Numbered from the stretch's first letter, positions 10,479 through 19,278 are shown. The stretch: 64,000 bases of DNA from Pseudomonas campi (GCF_013200955.2 NZ_CP053697.2:1116001-1180000), one strand, 5' to 3'. A program made the numbers and translations. The notes: generated by a model not told the origin, from the letters alone.

Positions 10479-11615
10479 TTGATCGTCTTCCGCTATCTGT
10501 CTCGCGAAGTGTTGCTCACCCTCAGTGCGGTCAGTGCCGTACTGCTGGTGATCATCATGAGCGGGCGTTTCATCAAGTACCTGGCCCAGGCGGCGCAGGG
10601 TCTGCTCGATCCCGGCGTGCTGTTCATGATCATGGGCTTCCGTCTGCCCGGATTCCTCCAGCTGATCCTGCCGCTGGGCCTGTTTCTTGGCATCCTGCTG
10701 GCCTACGGGCGCCTGTACCTGGACAGCGAGATGACCGTGCTGTCGGCCACCGGCATGAGCAACAAGCGCCTCCTCACCTACACCATGGCCCCGGCAGCGC
10801 TGGTCGCCCTGCTGACGGGCTGGCTGAGCCTGGGCCTGGCGCCGCAGGGGGTGACCGAGGTCACGCGCATCCTCAATCAGCAGGATGCCCTGACCGAGTT
10901 CGATACCCTGGTGCCCGGCCGTTTCCAGGCGATGAAGGATGGCTCGCGGGTCACCTACACGGAAAGCCTGTCGGCGGATCGGGCGCAGCTGTCCGGCGTG
11001 TTCATTTCCGAGAAACGCTTCAGTCGCGACCAGGCGGAGAAGAATAAAGAGCGTGGCATCACCGTACTGGTCGCCGAGAAAGGTCGCCAGGTGATCCAGG
11101 CCGATGGTAGCCGCTACCTGATCCTGGAAAACGGTTACCGCTACGATGGCAACCCGGGCCAGGCCGATTACCGGGCGATCCAGTACGAGACCTATGGCGT
11201 GCTGCTGCCCAAACCGTCGGTGAGCAACGAGATCAGCGAGCGCGAGGCCATTCCTACCCGCGAACTGCTGGGTAGCGACAACCCGCGCTATCAGGCCGAG
11301 CTGCAATGGCGCCTGTCGATTCCGCTGCTGGTATTCGTCGTCACCCTGCTGGCGGTGCCTCTGGCGCGGGTCAACCCGCGTCAGGGCCGCTTCCTCAAGC
11401 TGCTGCCGGCGATTCTTCTGTATATGGCCTATCTGGCACTGCTGATCGGCGCCCGTGGCCAGTTGGACAAGGGCAAGATTCCCCAGGACCTGGGGCTGTG
11501 GTGGGTGCACGGCCTGTTCCTGTTGATCGGTCTGGGGCTGTTCTGCTGGACGCCTCTGCATCTCAAGCTGGCCAGCCGCCGCGCAGTGAAGGAGATGGCC
11601 CATGGTCAGGCTTGA
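10479..11615 (+). CDS. lptF: LPS export permease LptF
   Basis: Inner-membrane half of the LptB2FG transporter that extracts lipopolysaccharide and passes it to the LptC/A bridge. The 378-residue protein has membrane helices at both ends (about 15-35, 55-75, 98-120, then 285-305, 312-330 and 340-358) and a periplasmic jellyroll domain between. I chose the TTG at 10479 (MIVFRYLSREVLLTLSAVSA), which follows GGAG at an 8-nt spacing; a GTG at 10470 overlaps that Shine-Dalgarno sequence. The 3' end overlaps lptG by 14 bp, so the two subunits are translationally coupled. Confidence 0.93.
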   Translation: MIVFRYLSREVLLTLSAVSAVLLVIIMSGRFIKYLAQAAQGLLDPGVLFMIMGFRLPGFLQLILPLGLFLGILLAYGRLYLDSEMTVLSATGMSNKRLLTYTMAPAALVALLTGWLSLGLAPQGVTEVTRILNQQDALTEFDTLVPGRFQAMKDGSRVTYTESLSADRAQLSGVFISEKRFSRDQAEKNKERGITVLVAEKGRQVIQADGSRYLILENGYRYDGNPGQADYRAIQYETYGVLLPKPSVSNEISEREAIPTRELLGSDNPRYQAELQWRLSIPLLVFVVTLLAVPLARVNPRQGRFLKLLPAILLYMAYLALLIGARGQLDKGKIPQDLGLWWVHGLFLLIGLGLFCWTPLHLKLASRRAVKEMAHGQA

Positions 11616-12663
11616 TCGTTACATCGGAACCAGCGTGTTCTACGCCATCCTGGCGGTGCTGGGGATCATCGTCGGCCTGGCGCTGTTGTTTGCCTTCATC
11701 GACGAACTGGGCGACGTGGGCGAGGCCTATGGCACCTTCGAGGCGCTGGTCTATGTCCTGCTGACCCTGCCGCGGCGCATCTACGAGATGCTGCCGATGG
11801 CCGCGCTGATCGGTTGCCTGATCGGTCTGGGCAGTCTGGCCAGCAACAGTGAACTGACCATCATGCGGGCGGCTGGTGTGTCGGTCAGCCGTATCGTCTG
11901 GGCGGTGATGAAGCCCATGCTGGTGCTGATGCTGGTCGGCGTGCTGATCGGCGAATACCTGGCGCCCTGGAGCGAGAACCTGGCCCAGGCCCATCGTTCC
12001 ATGGCTCAGGGCGGCGGCGAAGCACAAAGCTCCAAGCGCGGCCTGTGGCATCGCCAGGGCCAGGAGTATGTGCACATCAACGCCGTGCAGCCGAATGGCC
12101 GGCTGTATGGCGTGACCCGCTATCAGTTCGATGACCAGCGTCACCTGCTCTCGTCCAGCTTTGCCCGTCGCGCCTTGTACCAGGGTGATCACTGGCAGCT
12201 GGAAGACGTCAAGACCACGCATTTCCGCGAGCGCAGCACCGAGGTGATCGACGCGCCGATCGAACGCTGGGATGTCGAGCTCAACCCGCAGTTGCTCGGC
12301 ACTGTGGTGATGGAGCCGGACTCCCTGTCGATCAGCGGCCTGTGGCGCTATATCCGCTACCTCGGCGAGCAGGGCCTGAACAATGGCAGCTATTGGCTGG
12401 CGTTCTGGACCAAGGTGCTGCAACCGCTGGTGACGGCGGCGCTGGTGCTGATGGCGATTTCCTTCATCTTCGGCCCGCTGCGCTCGGTGACCCTGGGCCA
12501 GCGCGTGTTTACCGGTGTGCTGGTGGGCTTCGTGTTCCGCATCGCCCAGGATCTGCTCGGCCCATCGAGCCTGGTGTTCGGCTTCTCGCCGCTGCTGGCG
12601 GTGCTGGTGCCGGCTCTGATCTGTGCCGGCGCCGGCTTCGTGCTATTGCGCCGCGCGGCCTGA
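11602..12663 (+). CDS. lptG: LPS export permease LptG
   Basis: Partner of LptF in the LPS exporter. The 353-residue protein starts MVRLDRYIGTSVFYAILAVLG and has the same topology: membrane helices near 12-33, 62-82 and 98-118, a periplasmic beta domain (about 125-260), and three C-terminal helices. It overlaps lptF in a different frame, which fits equimolar synthesis. An intrinsic terminator follows 60 bp downstream. Confidence 0.95.
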   Translation: MVRLDRYIGTSVFYAILAVLGIIVGLALLFAFIDELGDVGEAYGTFEALVYVLLTLPRRIYEMLPMAALIGCLIGLGSLASNSELTIMRAAGVSVSRIVWAVMKPMLVLMLVGVLIGEYLAPWSENLAQAHRSMAQGGGEAQSSKRGLWHRQGQEYVHINAVQPNGRLYGVTRYQFDDQRHLLSSSFARRALYQGDHWQLEDVKTTHFRERSTEVIDAPIERWDVELNPQLLGTVVMEPDSLSISGLWRYIRYLGEQGLNNGSYWLAFWTKVLQPLVTAALVLMAISFIFGPLRSVTLGQRVFTGVLVGFVFRIAQDLLGPSSLVFGFSPLLAVLVPALICAGAGFVLLRRAA

Positions 12664-12719
12664 TTGCAGGCGCGAGGGGTAACGGCGGTCTGAGCCTGTA
12701 ATGCTGTCTAGTTGAGAGA

Positions 12720-12757
12720 AACGCCGCGATTTCGTACAGGAGTCGCGGCGTTTTTAT
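12720..12757 (+). terminator. Rho-independent terminator of lptFG
   Basis: ACGCCGCGA pairs with TCGCGGCGT around a 13-nt loop and is followed by TTTTTATTT. It lies 57 bp after the lptG stop. Confidence 0.92.
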
Positions 12758-12773
12758 TTGCCGCAGGCAAATT

Positions 12774-12839
12774 GTAGGAGCGAGCTCTGCTCGCGATCTT
12801 GGCTGCCAATAGAGCTTCGCGAGCAGAGCTCGCTCCTAC
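12774..12839. repeat. REPIN-like inverted pair, GTAGGAGCGAGCTCTGCTCGCGA family
   Basis: Two arms, GTAGGAGCGAGCTCTGCTCG and its complement, flank about 20 bp. Each arm also folds internally (CGAGCTCTGCTCG). A second copy of the same family is at 61059-61123. The arrangement matches Pseudomonas REPINs. Confidence 0.88.
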
Positions 12840-12865
12840 GGTCAAGGGCGATTCACTTTGACTGG

Positions 12866-12934
12866 CCGGGGGAGAGGGTTGGGCAGGCCACTCCGCCCCT
12901 CTCCCTGACCCTCTCCCACAAGTGGGAGAGGGGA
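12866..12934. repeat. CCCTCTCCC-type palindromic repeat
   Basis: Palindromic block with CCCTCTCCCACAAGTGGGAG at its right end and a degenerate GGGGAGAGGG arm at its left, related to 7347-7439 and 18286-18424. It is one of three repeats packed between the lptG terminator and the IS element. Confidence 0.7.
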
Positions 12935-12954
12935 CTGTCCGTGTTGCCAGCGTT

Positions 12955-13013
12955 GTAGCCCGGATGCAATCCGGGAGCGGTGCTGCCTGTTTCCCGGATT
13001 GCATCCGGGCTAC
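12955..13013. repeat. REP palindrome, GTAGCCCGGATGCAATCCGGG family
   Basis: Inverted arms as at 8770-8821, spacer about 19 bp. It ends 7 bp before the IS left end, so the IS inserted next to a REP. Confidence 0.9.
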
Positions 13014-13027
13014 GCCTTAGAGCCTGT

Positions 13028-13570
13028 TCACGATCTTTTGAGCAGCAGCACAAGGAAGGCCAAGTGGATGAGCTGCAAGCTGGTATTGAGTTTGCGCTCG
13101 CAGTTCTTCCACAACCGACGACACTTCTCCAGCCAGGCGAAGGATCGTTCCACCACCCAGCGTTGTGGCATCACCGCAAAGGTATGCAGTTCGCTACGTT
13201 TAGCGATCTGCACTGTCGCGCCCAGCAAGCCTTCCACAGCCTGGGCAAACGGCTTGCCTGTATAGCCACCGTCCGCCAAGACGTTTTGCACGCCTTGTAA
13301 GCTTGCTGCCGCGCGCTCAAGCGCCAGCAGCGCCCCCTTGCGATCGGTGACATCTGCAGTCGTTACCGCAACCGCATGAGGCAGACCTTCTGTATCTACG
13401 GCGATGTGGCGCTTGATCCCGGAGACCTTCTTGCCTGCGTCATAGCCTTTCTGGTCAGCGCTATCGGTATTTTTCACGCTCTGCGCGTCCACGATCAAGA
13501 ATGTCGTGCATGCGCTGCGCCCCTGTCTGATACGGGCCGCGCCAACCTGATTTTTTGAGCGCCCGCTCCA
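13028..13570 (-). CDS. IS5-family transposase, catalytic frame (OrfB)
   Basis: Second frame of the transposase with the DDE nuclease core. First Asp in IVDAQSVKNTD, second in VLADGGYTGKPFA, and the Glu in the C-terminal signature VERSFAWLEKCRRLWKNCERK. The frame is open further upstream (an ATG at 13711), but that part only shadows OrfA. I mark it from the A6 run, where reading passes from the first frame to this one (equivalent to losing one A, i.e. +1). It may be reached by programmed frameshifting or transcript slippage. If neither occurs, the transposase is inactive. Confidence 0.72.
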   Translation of the reverse strand, partial: WSGRSKNQVGAARIRQGRSACTTFLIVDAQSVKNTDSADQKGYDAGKKVSGIKRHIAVDTEGLPHAVAVTTADVTDRKGALLALERAAASLQGVQNVLADGGYTGKPFAQAVEGLLGATVQIAKRSELHTFAVMPQRWVVERSFAWLEKCRRLWKNCERKLNTSLQLIHLAFLVLLLKRS

Positions 13571-13820
13571 AAACGCTAACGCCATCTGGATCGGGCTCAC
13601 TCCAACGACTGAAGTAGGCGTGTACCGTCCGCCACTTAGGGTAGTCAGTCGGTAGCATCCGCCATTGGCAGCCACTCTTGAGCAGGTACAACGCGGCGCA
13701 CCAAACCTCATACAGGTCTACTGACCTGGGCTTAGTCTTCTTGCGCACACTCTCTAGCAGCGGCCTTATCTGTTCGAATTGTTCGCGACTCACGTCGCTC
13801 GGGTATTGAGTCTTTCGCAT
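13461..13820 (-). CDS. IS5-family transposase, first frame (OrfA)
   Basis: N-terminal 119-residue frame of the transposase, starting MRKTQYPSDVSREQFEQIRPLL. It carries the DUF4096-like domain usual in IS5-family OrfA (YEVWCAALYLLKSGCQWRMLP, then RWSEPDPDGVSVLERALKKSG). Useful similarity stops near a run of six A (plus 13551-13556 as T6), after which the catalytic part continues in another frame. The product is probably DNA-binding and could act alone or as a fusion. Confidence 0.8.
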   Translation of the reverse strand: MRKTQYPSDVSREQFEQIRPLLESVRKKTKPRSVDLYEVWCAALYLLKSGCQWRMLPTDYPKWRTVHAYFSRWSEPDPDGVSVLERALKKSGWRGPYQTGAQRMHDILDRGRAEREKYR

Positions 13821-13915
13821 CGGGCAATTATCCCGGCGCGAAAAGATCGTGAACAGGCTCTTAGGCGTCGCCGGCTGGTCTCATCGTCCCGCCCCCGCTA
13901 ACCAGGGCGTAAATG

Positions 13916-13943
13916 AAAAGGCCGGGCTACCAAGCCCGGCCTT
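13916..13943 (-). terminator. Rho-independent terminator of the GGDEF-EAL gene
   Basis: On the minus strand AAAGGCCGGGCT pairs with AGCCCGGCCTTT around a 4-nt loop and is followed by T-rich sequence. It starts about 17 bp after the stop at 13960. Confidence 0.9.
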
Positions 13944-13959
13944 TCTGCCTTATCAAGAG

Positions 13960-16023
13960 TTAGAGCGTGGCAGGGTTGCTGGCGGTGTTGAGGCGGCGGG
14001 CCTGCTTCAGGTACAGGGTGACCTCGCGAGCCGGCAGCGGTTTGCTGTACAGGTAGCCCTGACCCTCGTTGCAGCCATTGGCGATGATGTATGCCTCCTG
14101 CTCGATGGTCTCCACACCTTCGGCGATGACCTGCATGCCCAGGCTCTTACCCAGCTGGATGATGGCGCGCACGATGGTGGCGTCGTCCTCGTCCTCCAGC
14201 ACATCCTGGACGAAACTGCGGTCGATCTTGATCTTGTCCAGCGGCAGGCTTTTCAGGTAGCTCAGCGAGGAGTAGCCGGTACCGAAGTCGTCGATGGCGA
14301 TCAGCGCGCCAGCGCGGCGCAGGCTGAGCAGGTGCTGGGCGGCGGTGGTGATGTCTTCCATCAGGCCGGTTTCGGTGACTTCCAGCTCCAGGCTGCGGGC
14401 TGGCAGGCGGTAGACCTGCAGCAGGTTGTTGACCATGCGCGGCAGTTCGGCGTGGTGCAGCTGCACGGTGGACAGGTTGACCGCCATGCGCAGGTTGGTG
14501 AAGCCCTGATCGTGCCATTCGCGCAGCTGGCGGCAGGATTGATCGAGCACCCATTCGCCGATGGCGATGATGGTGCCGTTCTGCTCGGCCAGCGGGATAA
14601 ACAGGTCTGGCGGGACCAGGCCGTGTTGCGGGTGCTGCCAGCGCAGCAGGGCCTCGACGCCGACCACCTGGTGGTCGCGGTAGTCGACCTGCGGCTGGTA
14701 CACCACATGCAACTCGTTGCGGCCGAGGGCCTCGCGCAGGTCCTTCTCCAGTTCGCGGCGGCGGCGCATCTCGCTGTCGACGCTGGCGATGTAGAACTGG
14801 TAGCGGTTGCGCGAACGGCTCTTGGCCAGGGTCATGGTCTGTTCGGCTTTCTGCAGCAGCTTCTCGGTGCTGTCGCCGTCTTCCGGGAACAGAGTGATGC
14901 CAATGGTGGCGCGCAGACGGACTTCCTGCTGCTCCAGGGAGAAGGGCGTATCCAGGCTGTCGAGGATGCTCTGTGCCAGTTCGGCGGCTTCATAGGGCTG
15001 TTCGATATCAGCCTGGACCAGAGCGAACTGGTCGCCACCGAGGCGGGCCAGGGCACCGAGCTTGCCGCTGTGGCTGCGCAGGCGATCGGAGAGGGCCAGT
15101 AGCAACTGATCGCCGGTCTGGTAGCTGAACTGTTCGTTGATCCCTTTGAAATCGTCCAGGCCGACACACAGAACCGCTACCCGGCGTTGCAGGCGACCGG
15201 CGTCCTGGAGGATCTGGTCGAGCTGCTGCTGCAGCTGCTGGCGATTGGGCAGGCCGGTGAGGAAGTCGTACTGCGACATGCGCAGCAGGCTGGTCTCGGC
15301 TTCACGACGCAGGTGGGTGTTGCGCTCGATGGATTCCAGCAACTGGTTGGCGGTGTTGATCCACAACCCCAGCTCATTCTTCTCGTTGCCGCGCAGCATG
15401 GGCAGCTTGTGTTCGCTGGGGCGGTCCGGATTGATGTTGGTCAGGTGCTCGATGATCTTCGACAGTGGCTTGGTCAGCAGCAAGTGGTAGACCAGGTACA
15501 GCACCAGGCCCATGGCCAGGGCGCGCAACACGCCGGAGATGAAGATGATCACCGAGGTGGTGAGGAAGTTCTCGCCGTAGCTGGCGGTGTCGAGGGTGAT
15601 GTTGAGATCACCGTAGTACTCGCTGTAGGGGCCTTTGCCCACCAACTGGGTACTGAACACCTGCTCTTTGCCGAGAATCGGATCGGTCATCCAGCGGTTG
15701 TTCGATTCGATCAGCTCGCGTGAGCGTTCGGCCAGCATCGGCTCGTTGGGGTGGCCGATGGCGGCGTAGCGCACCGCCTCGTGCTGGAACAGGCCTTCGA
15801 TGACTTGCATGCCCATCTCGCGATCCAGGCTGTAGACGGCCTGGGTCGAGGGGTCGCGGAACATGCCGAGGATGCGCTGGGCATCGCTGGCTACCGCCTG
15901 GCGAGTCTTGTAGATGTCGAAGACGATCTGTGCACAGCTCAGCACCACGCCAACGATCAATGCCGAAAGCAGGACCACTCGGAGCAGTTTGAGCGACAGG
16001 CTGTTTTTCAATTCCAGCTTCAA
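13960..16023 (-). CDS. Membrane GGDEF-EAL protein, likely c-di-GMP phosphodiesterase
   Basis: Two membrane helices (about 9-30 and 163-186 from the chosen start) bracket a periplasmic sensor domain. Then come a linker, a GGDEF domain and a C-terminal EAL domain. The cyclase motif is degenerate (LGGDQF instead of GGDEF), so synthesis of c-di-GMP is unlikely. The EAL domain looks intact (VEALLRWQHP, VNLST, DDFGTGYSSLSYLK, EGVET), supporting hydrolysis. The start is uncertain: TTG at 16023 follows AAGGA at good spacing and gives MKLELKNSL; an in-frame ATG 24 codons upstream (16095) would add a hydrophilic leader. A homologue lies next to lptG in P. aeruginosa (from memory). Confidence 0.85.
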   Translation of the reverse strand: MKLELKNSLSLKLLRVVLLSALIVGVVLSCAQIVFDIYKTRQAVASDAQRILGMFRDPSTQAVYSLDREMGMQVIEGLFQHEAVRYAAIGHPNEPMLAERSRELIESNNRWMTDPILGKEQVFSTQLVGKGPYSEYYGDLNITLDTASYGENFLTTSVIIFISGVLRALAMGLVLYLVYHLLLTKPLSKIIEHLTNINPDRPSEHKLPMLRGNEKNELGLWINTANQLLESIERNTHLRREAETSLLRMSQYDFLTGLPNRQQLQQQLDQILQDAGRLQRRVAVLCVGLDDFKGINEQFSYQTGDQLLLALSDRLRSHSGKLGALARLGGDQFALVQADIEQPYEAAELAQSILDSLDTPFSLEQQEVRLRATIGITLFPEDGDSTEKLLQKAEQTMTLAKSRSRNRYQFYIASVDSEMRRRRELEKDLREALGRNELHVVYQPQVDYRDHQVVGVEALLRWQHPQHGLVPPDLFIPLAEQNGTIIAIGEWVLDQSCRQLREWHDQGFTNLRMAVNLSTVQLHHAELPRMVNNLLQVYRLPARSLELEVTETGLMEDITTAAQHLLSLRRAGALIAIDDFGTGYSSLSYLKSLPLDKIKIDRSFVQDVLEDEDDATIVRAIIQLGKSLGMQVIAEGVETIEQEAYIIANGCNEGQGYLYSKPLPAREVTLYLKQARRLNTASNPATL

Positions 16024-16278
16024 ATGCGTATTCCTTGTTATCTGCCGGAGCCTACTGACCGTTGTGAGTATTGGCAAATGCGCGGGAGCCGTCAAAGGGC
16101 CATTACGTCATCGAACGGATTTTTTAGCATTGTTCTGCGCTGGCGCATGTATGAGGTATGAAATTAGCACTGCGCTCTGCCGTGGTGCGAGCGCATGGCG
16201 ATTGCCTCTCGCTTGGGGGTTCCAGGGCTGGCGCAAGAGTTGCTAAGGCTTGTCCGTCACTGTGTCGGGGGACTTGCC

Positions 16279-17574
16279 ATGAAGATCTACCTGTTGTCGC
16301 TGTGCGCCTTGTTCTTTCCGTCGCTGGCTCATGCCGCCACGGACGTCGATCTGAACAGTGCCTGGGTGGTGCTGGCCAGTGCCCTGGTGTTTTTCATGCA
16401 GGCGGGCTTTGCCCTGCTGGAAAGCGGTATGTCGCGGGCGAAGAATGCCGTCAACGTGATGATGAAAAACTACATGGATGGTTGCGTTGGCGGCATCGTC
16501 TTCTGGCTGGTTGGCTTCGGCCTGATGTTCGGCGCCAATGCCACCGGCTGGTATGGCATGAGCCACTTCGCGCCGCATCAGGGCGAACCCTGGGATTTCA
16601 CCTTCCTGCTGTTCCAGATGATGTTCGCCGCCACAGCCGCGACCATCGCCAGTGGCGCCATGGCCGAGCGCACCCGCTACGCTGCTTATCTGGTTGGCGC
16701 GGTGGTGATCAGCGGGTTCATTTATCCGATCTTCGGTAGCTGGGTGTGGAGCGGTATCTATGGCGGCCAGGGCTGGCTGGCGAAGATGGGCTTCATCGAC
16801 TTTGCCGGCTCCACCGTGGTCCATAGCATCGGTGCCTGGTGCGCGCTGGCCGGGATCATGGTACTCGGGCCGCGACTGGGGCGCTTTGCCAGCGACGGCA
16901 CGCCGCGGGCGATTCCCGGACACAACCTGGCGCTGGTCACCCTGGGTGGTTTCATCCTCTGGCTCGGCTGGTTCGGCTTCAACGCGGGCAGCACCCTGGC
17001 GATCAACCAGAGCATTGGTCTGATTGCCCTGAATACTCACCTGGCTGCAGCGTGCGGTGCGGTGGGGGCGATGCTGGCACTGCGCACCACATCGAGTCCG
17101 GTGTTGCTGAGCACCACGGTGAATGGCTCGCTGGGCGGGCTGGTCGGCATCACCGCCGGTTGCGCGACCATGCTGCCGGGCTTCGCCATGCTCACCGGGC
17201 TGGTGGCGGGTGTGGTGGTGGTCCTCGGCATGCGCCTGCTCGATCGGCTACGGCTCGACGATGTCGTAGGGGCCATTCCGGTGCATGGTTTGGCCGGGGT
17301 CTGGGGGACGCTCGCCGCCGGTCTGTTCTTTACCGGCGACCTGTTCAGCTGGGCGCGCGTCAGCGTGCAGTTGATCGGTGCCGGCATGGCTTTTGTTTGG
17401 GCCTTTCCGCTGGCCCTGGCGCTGTACTTCATCCTCGCCAAGACCATCGGCCTGCGTACCAGTACTCAGGATGAACAGCGCGGGCTGGACTATGCCGAGC
17501 ATGCCGAAATCGGTTATCCGGAGTTCAACCAGTCGGTGACCTTCGATGGCGCCGAATTGACGCGGAGGGCGTGA
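16279..17574 (+). CDS. amtB: Ammonium transporter, Amt family
   Basis: Trimeric ammonium channel of the inner membrane, 431 residues, with a cleavable signal peptide (MKIYLLSLCALFFPSLAHAA) and 11 predicted helices. Key residues are present: Asp174 at the recruitment site (GFIDFAGSTVVH), the pore twin histidines His182 and His336 (GAIPVHGLAGVWGT), and the gate Phe in FQMMFAA. The ATG at 16279 is chosen over the longer frame because it starts the signal peptide. Unlike most amtB loci there is no glnK beside it. Instead an unknown gene starts 2 bp after the stop. Confidence 0.93.
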   Translation: MKIYLLSLCALFFPSLAHAATDVDLNSAWVVLASALVFFMQAGFALLESGMSRAKNAVNVMMKNYMDGCVGGIVFWLVGFGLMFGANATGWYGMSHFAPHQGEPWDFTFLLFQMMFAATAATIASGAMAERTRYAAYLVGAVVISGFIYPIFGSWVWSGIYGGQGWLAKMGFIDFAGSTVVHSIGAWCALAGIMVLGPRLGRFASDGTPRAIPGHNLALVTLGGFILWLGWFGFNAGSTLAINQSIGLIALNTHLAAACGAVGAMLALRTTSSPVLLSTTVNGSLGGLVGITAGCATMLPGFAMLTGLVAGVVVVLGMRLLDRLRLDDVVGAIPVHGLAGVWGTLAAGLFFTGDLFSWARVSVQLIGAGMAFVWAFPLALALYFILAKTIGLRTSTQDEQRGLDYAEHAEIGYPEFNQSVTFDGAELTRRA

Positions 17575-17575
17575 G

Positions 17576-18220
17576 ATGAGTCTGACTACCCGCCGGCGCG
17601 CCATCTATACCGGATTGGCCGGGCACTTCGGCGAAGACGAGCTCCTGCCGTTGCTGTCGCTGTGGGAGGCCAAGTACGCCGACAAGCCGCCGTTCGCCCT
17701 CAACGAGTTTCTCGCCGAAGTGGCGCAGCGCAGCGGCCGCAAGCTGGAGCGCGCGCGTCTGTACCGTGAGCTGGTGGGGGCGCTGACCGGGCCGACCAGT
17801 AACCTGCTGCCCGACCCGGCGCCGCGGGTGCATGCCTGGCGCCAGGGCGAAGGCCTGGAAGCGGAGGAGGTTTCCGGGCCGGATGCGCTCGCCCGGCAGA
17901 CCTTCGATGCCCTGAGCCAGGCCCTGTTCAGCCTGCTCGACCCGGACATGGTGCCGCGTCTACGGCGTTTCGCGGCCGGAAACCTGAACGGCATGCAGAT
18001 CGACACCGAACTGCGTCTACGTTTGCGCGGCTGGCTGGAAAAGGGCGGGTCGCTGGGGCTGACGGCCCTCTCGCTGGAGCACCTGCGGGTGCTGCTCAAT
18101 CTGCTTTACATAGGCCTGTGCGAGTACCTCGGCCCGGTTACCGCCGACCAGGTACTGACCCGGGCGGTACAGAAGACCGAGCGGATGAATCTGCAGTTGC
18201 CGCCGCAGAAGCTGCTGTAA
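17576..18220 (+). CDS. Hypothetical protein coupled to the ammonium transporter gene
   Basis: Soluble 214-residue protein without membrane segments or a signal peptide and without a motif I recognise. It is predicted mainly helical, Leu- and Arg-rich, with a polar start (MSLTTRRRAIYTGLAGHFGED). The ATG lies 1 nt after the amtB stop, so translation is almost certainly coupled and a role in ammonium sensing or use is plausible. Codon use looks native. MITE-like element C begins immediately after its TAA. Confidence 0.75.
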   Translation: MSLTTRRRAIYTGLAGHFGEDELLPLLSLWEAKYADKPPFALNEFLAEVAQRSGRKLERARLYRELVGALTGPTSNLLPDPAPRVHAWRQGEGLEAEEVSGPDALARQTFDALSQALFSLLDPDMVPRLRRFAAGNLNGMQIDTELRLRLRGWLEKGGSLGLTALSLEHLRVLLNLLYIGLCEYLGPVTADQVLTRAVQKTERMNLQLPPQKLL

Positions 18221-18450
18221 GAACCCGTTTACGATCTTTTCTGTATCGCTTTAGCGGCGTTTAGAGACTGATGCGGAGTGCTTTTGCCCCCTCTCCCGTT
18301 CACGGGAGACGACTGCATGGATGCAGGAGGTAGGGCGACGCAGGAAGCCAAAGCCGAGGGTTGGGGAGAGGGCGCGTTTGCCAATACCCTCTCCCCCAGC
18401 CCCTCTCCCACAAGTGGGAGAGGGGAGTTTCCGAGATCGTAGACAGGTTC
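18221..18450. mobile_element. MITE-like element C (230 bp) carrying an internal repeat
   Basis: Ends GAACCCGTTTACGATC and, on the other strand, GAACCTGTCTACGATC are inverted repeats related to the IS at 13020-13860. The left flank is the TAA stop of the preceding gene and the right flank is TGA. Inside, 18286-18424 is a CCCTCTCCC-type palindromic block like those at 7347 and 12866, so this copy looks composite. It has no coding capacity. Confidence 0.72.
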
Positions 18451-18469
18451 TGAGCAACCCGCAGAAAGC

Positions 18470-18497
18470 AAAAAACCCGGCCTTAGCCGGGTTTTTT
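18470..18497 (-). terminator. Bidirectional intrinsic terminator after sodB
   Basis: AAAAAACCCGGC pairs with GCCGGGTTTTTT, giving a U-run in both directions. It lies 18 bp after the sodB stop and can also stop transcripts arriving from the amtB side. Confidence 0.92.
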
Positions 18498-18515
18498 GTG
18501 AACGCTGGGTGCGAC

Positions 18516-19097
18516 TCAGGCAGCGAAGTTCTTCGCCACGAAGTCCCAGTTGACCAGGTTCCAGAACGCCTCGACGTACTTCGGACGCAGGTTGCGGTAG
18601 TCGATGTAGTAGGCGTGTTCCCATACGTCGCAGGTCAGCAGCGGGGTGTCGCCGCTGGTCAGCGGGCAGCCGGCGCCGATGGTGCTGGCCAGGGCCAGGG
18701 AGCCGTCAGCCTTCTTCACCAGCCAGCCCCAGCCGGAGCCGAAGGTGCCGATGGAGGTCTTGCTGAACTCTTCCTTGAACTTGTCGAAGGAACCGAAAGC
18801 CGCGTTGATTGCGTCGGCCAGGGCGCCAGTCGGCTGACCACCGCCGTTCGGCGACAGGCAGTTCCAGTAGAAAGTGTGGTTCCAGATCTGTGCGGCGTTG
18901 TTGAACACGCCACCCGAGGAAGTCTTGATGATCTCTTCCAGGCTCTTGCCTTCGAACTCGGTGCCCGGCACCAGGTTGTTCAGGTTCACCACGTAAGCGT
19001 TGTGGTGTTTGCCATGGTGGAATTCCAGGGTCTCGGCGGACAGGTGCGGCTCGAGGGCGTTTTTCTCGTACGGCAGCGGCGGCAATTCGAAAGCCAT
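18516..19097 (-). CDS. sodB: Iron superoxide dismutase
   Basis: Cytoplasmic Fe-SOD that converts superoxide to hydrogen peroxide and oxygen. It has 193 residues, the standard length. Metal ligands are His in [11 protein letters not shown], His in [11 protein letters not shown], and Asp and His in [14 protein letters not shown]. The [15 protein letters not shown] and FGSGWGWLV contexts favour iron over manganese. A strong Shine-Dalgarno (TAGGAGATAG) precedes the ATG. Confidence 0.97.
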   Translation of the reverse strand: MAFELPPLPYEKNALEPHLSAETLEFHHGKHHNAYVVNLNNLVPGTEFEGKSLEEIIKTSSGGVFNNAAQIWNHTFYWNCLSPNGGGQPTGALADAINAAFGSFDKFKEEFSKTSIGTFGSGWGWLVKKADGSLALASTIGAGCPLTSGDTPLLTCDVWEHAYYIDYRNLRPKYVEAFWNLVNWDFVAKNFAA

Positions 19098-19203
19098 GGT
19101 CTATCTCCTACTCAGGTCGGGGGCGCGCGGTGCGCACAGGGGCCGTTCACGGGCGGCCGGACTGGCGGCGGAGAGTTTGTCCTCTTTGCGCCGCGAGCCG
19201 GGG

Positions 19204-19232
19204 ATCATAGCACCCGAGCCGGGCCTTAACCA
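19204..19232 (-). promoter_or_regulatory. Candidate sodB promoter
   Basis: A near-consensus TATGAT -10 hexamer on the minus strand (plus 19204-19209) lies about 107 bp before the sodB ATG. At 17-bp spacing the -35 is a weak TGGTTA. The long leader would leave room for post-transcriptional control, but I see no specific site. Confidence 0.35.
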
Positions 19233-19278
19233 CGCAGCAACTGTGTGGAAAAGCCGGTGCCAGGGCCTTTGCCACGCC

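Larger units (their letters stand above)
13020..13860 (-). mobile_element. IS5-family insertion sequence, 841 bp
   Basis: The ends are perfect 20-bp inverted repeats (GAGCCTGTTCACGATCTTTT) and TTA occurs directly outside each end (13017-13019 and 13861-13863), giving a 3-bp TNA-type target duplication. The interior holds a transposase split over two frames on the minus strand. Size, ends and the DDE motifs fit the IS5 family, probably the IS427-like group. The transposase stop codon lies inside the left repeat. The intact duplication and perfect ends suggest recent insertion. Confidence 0.92.
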
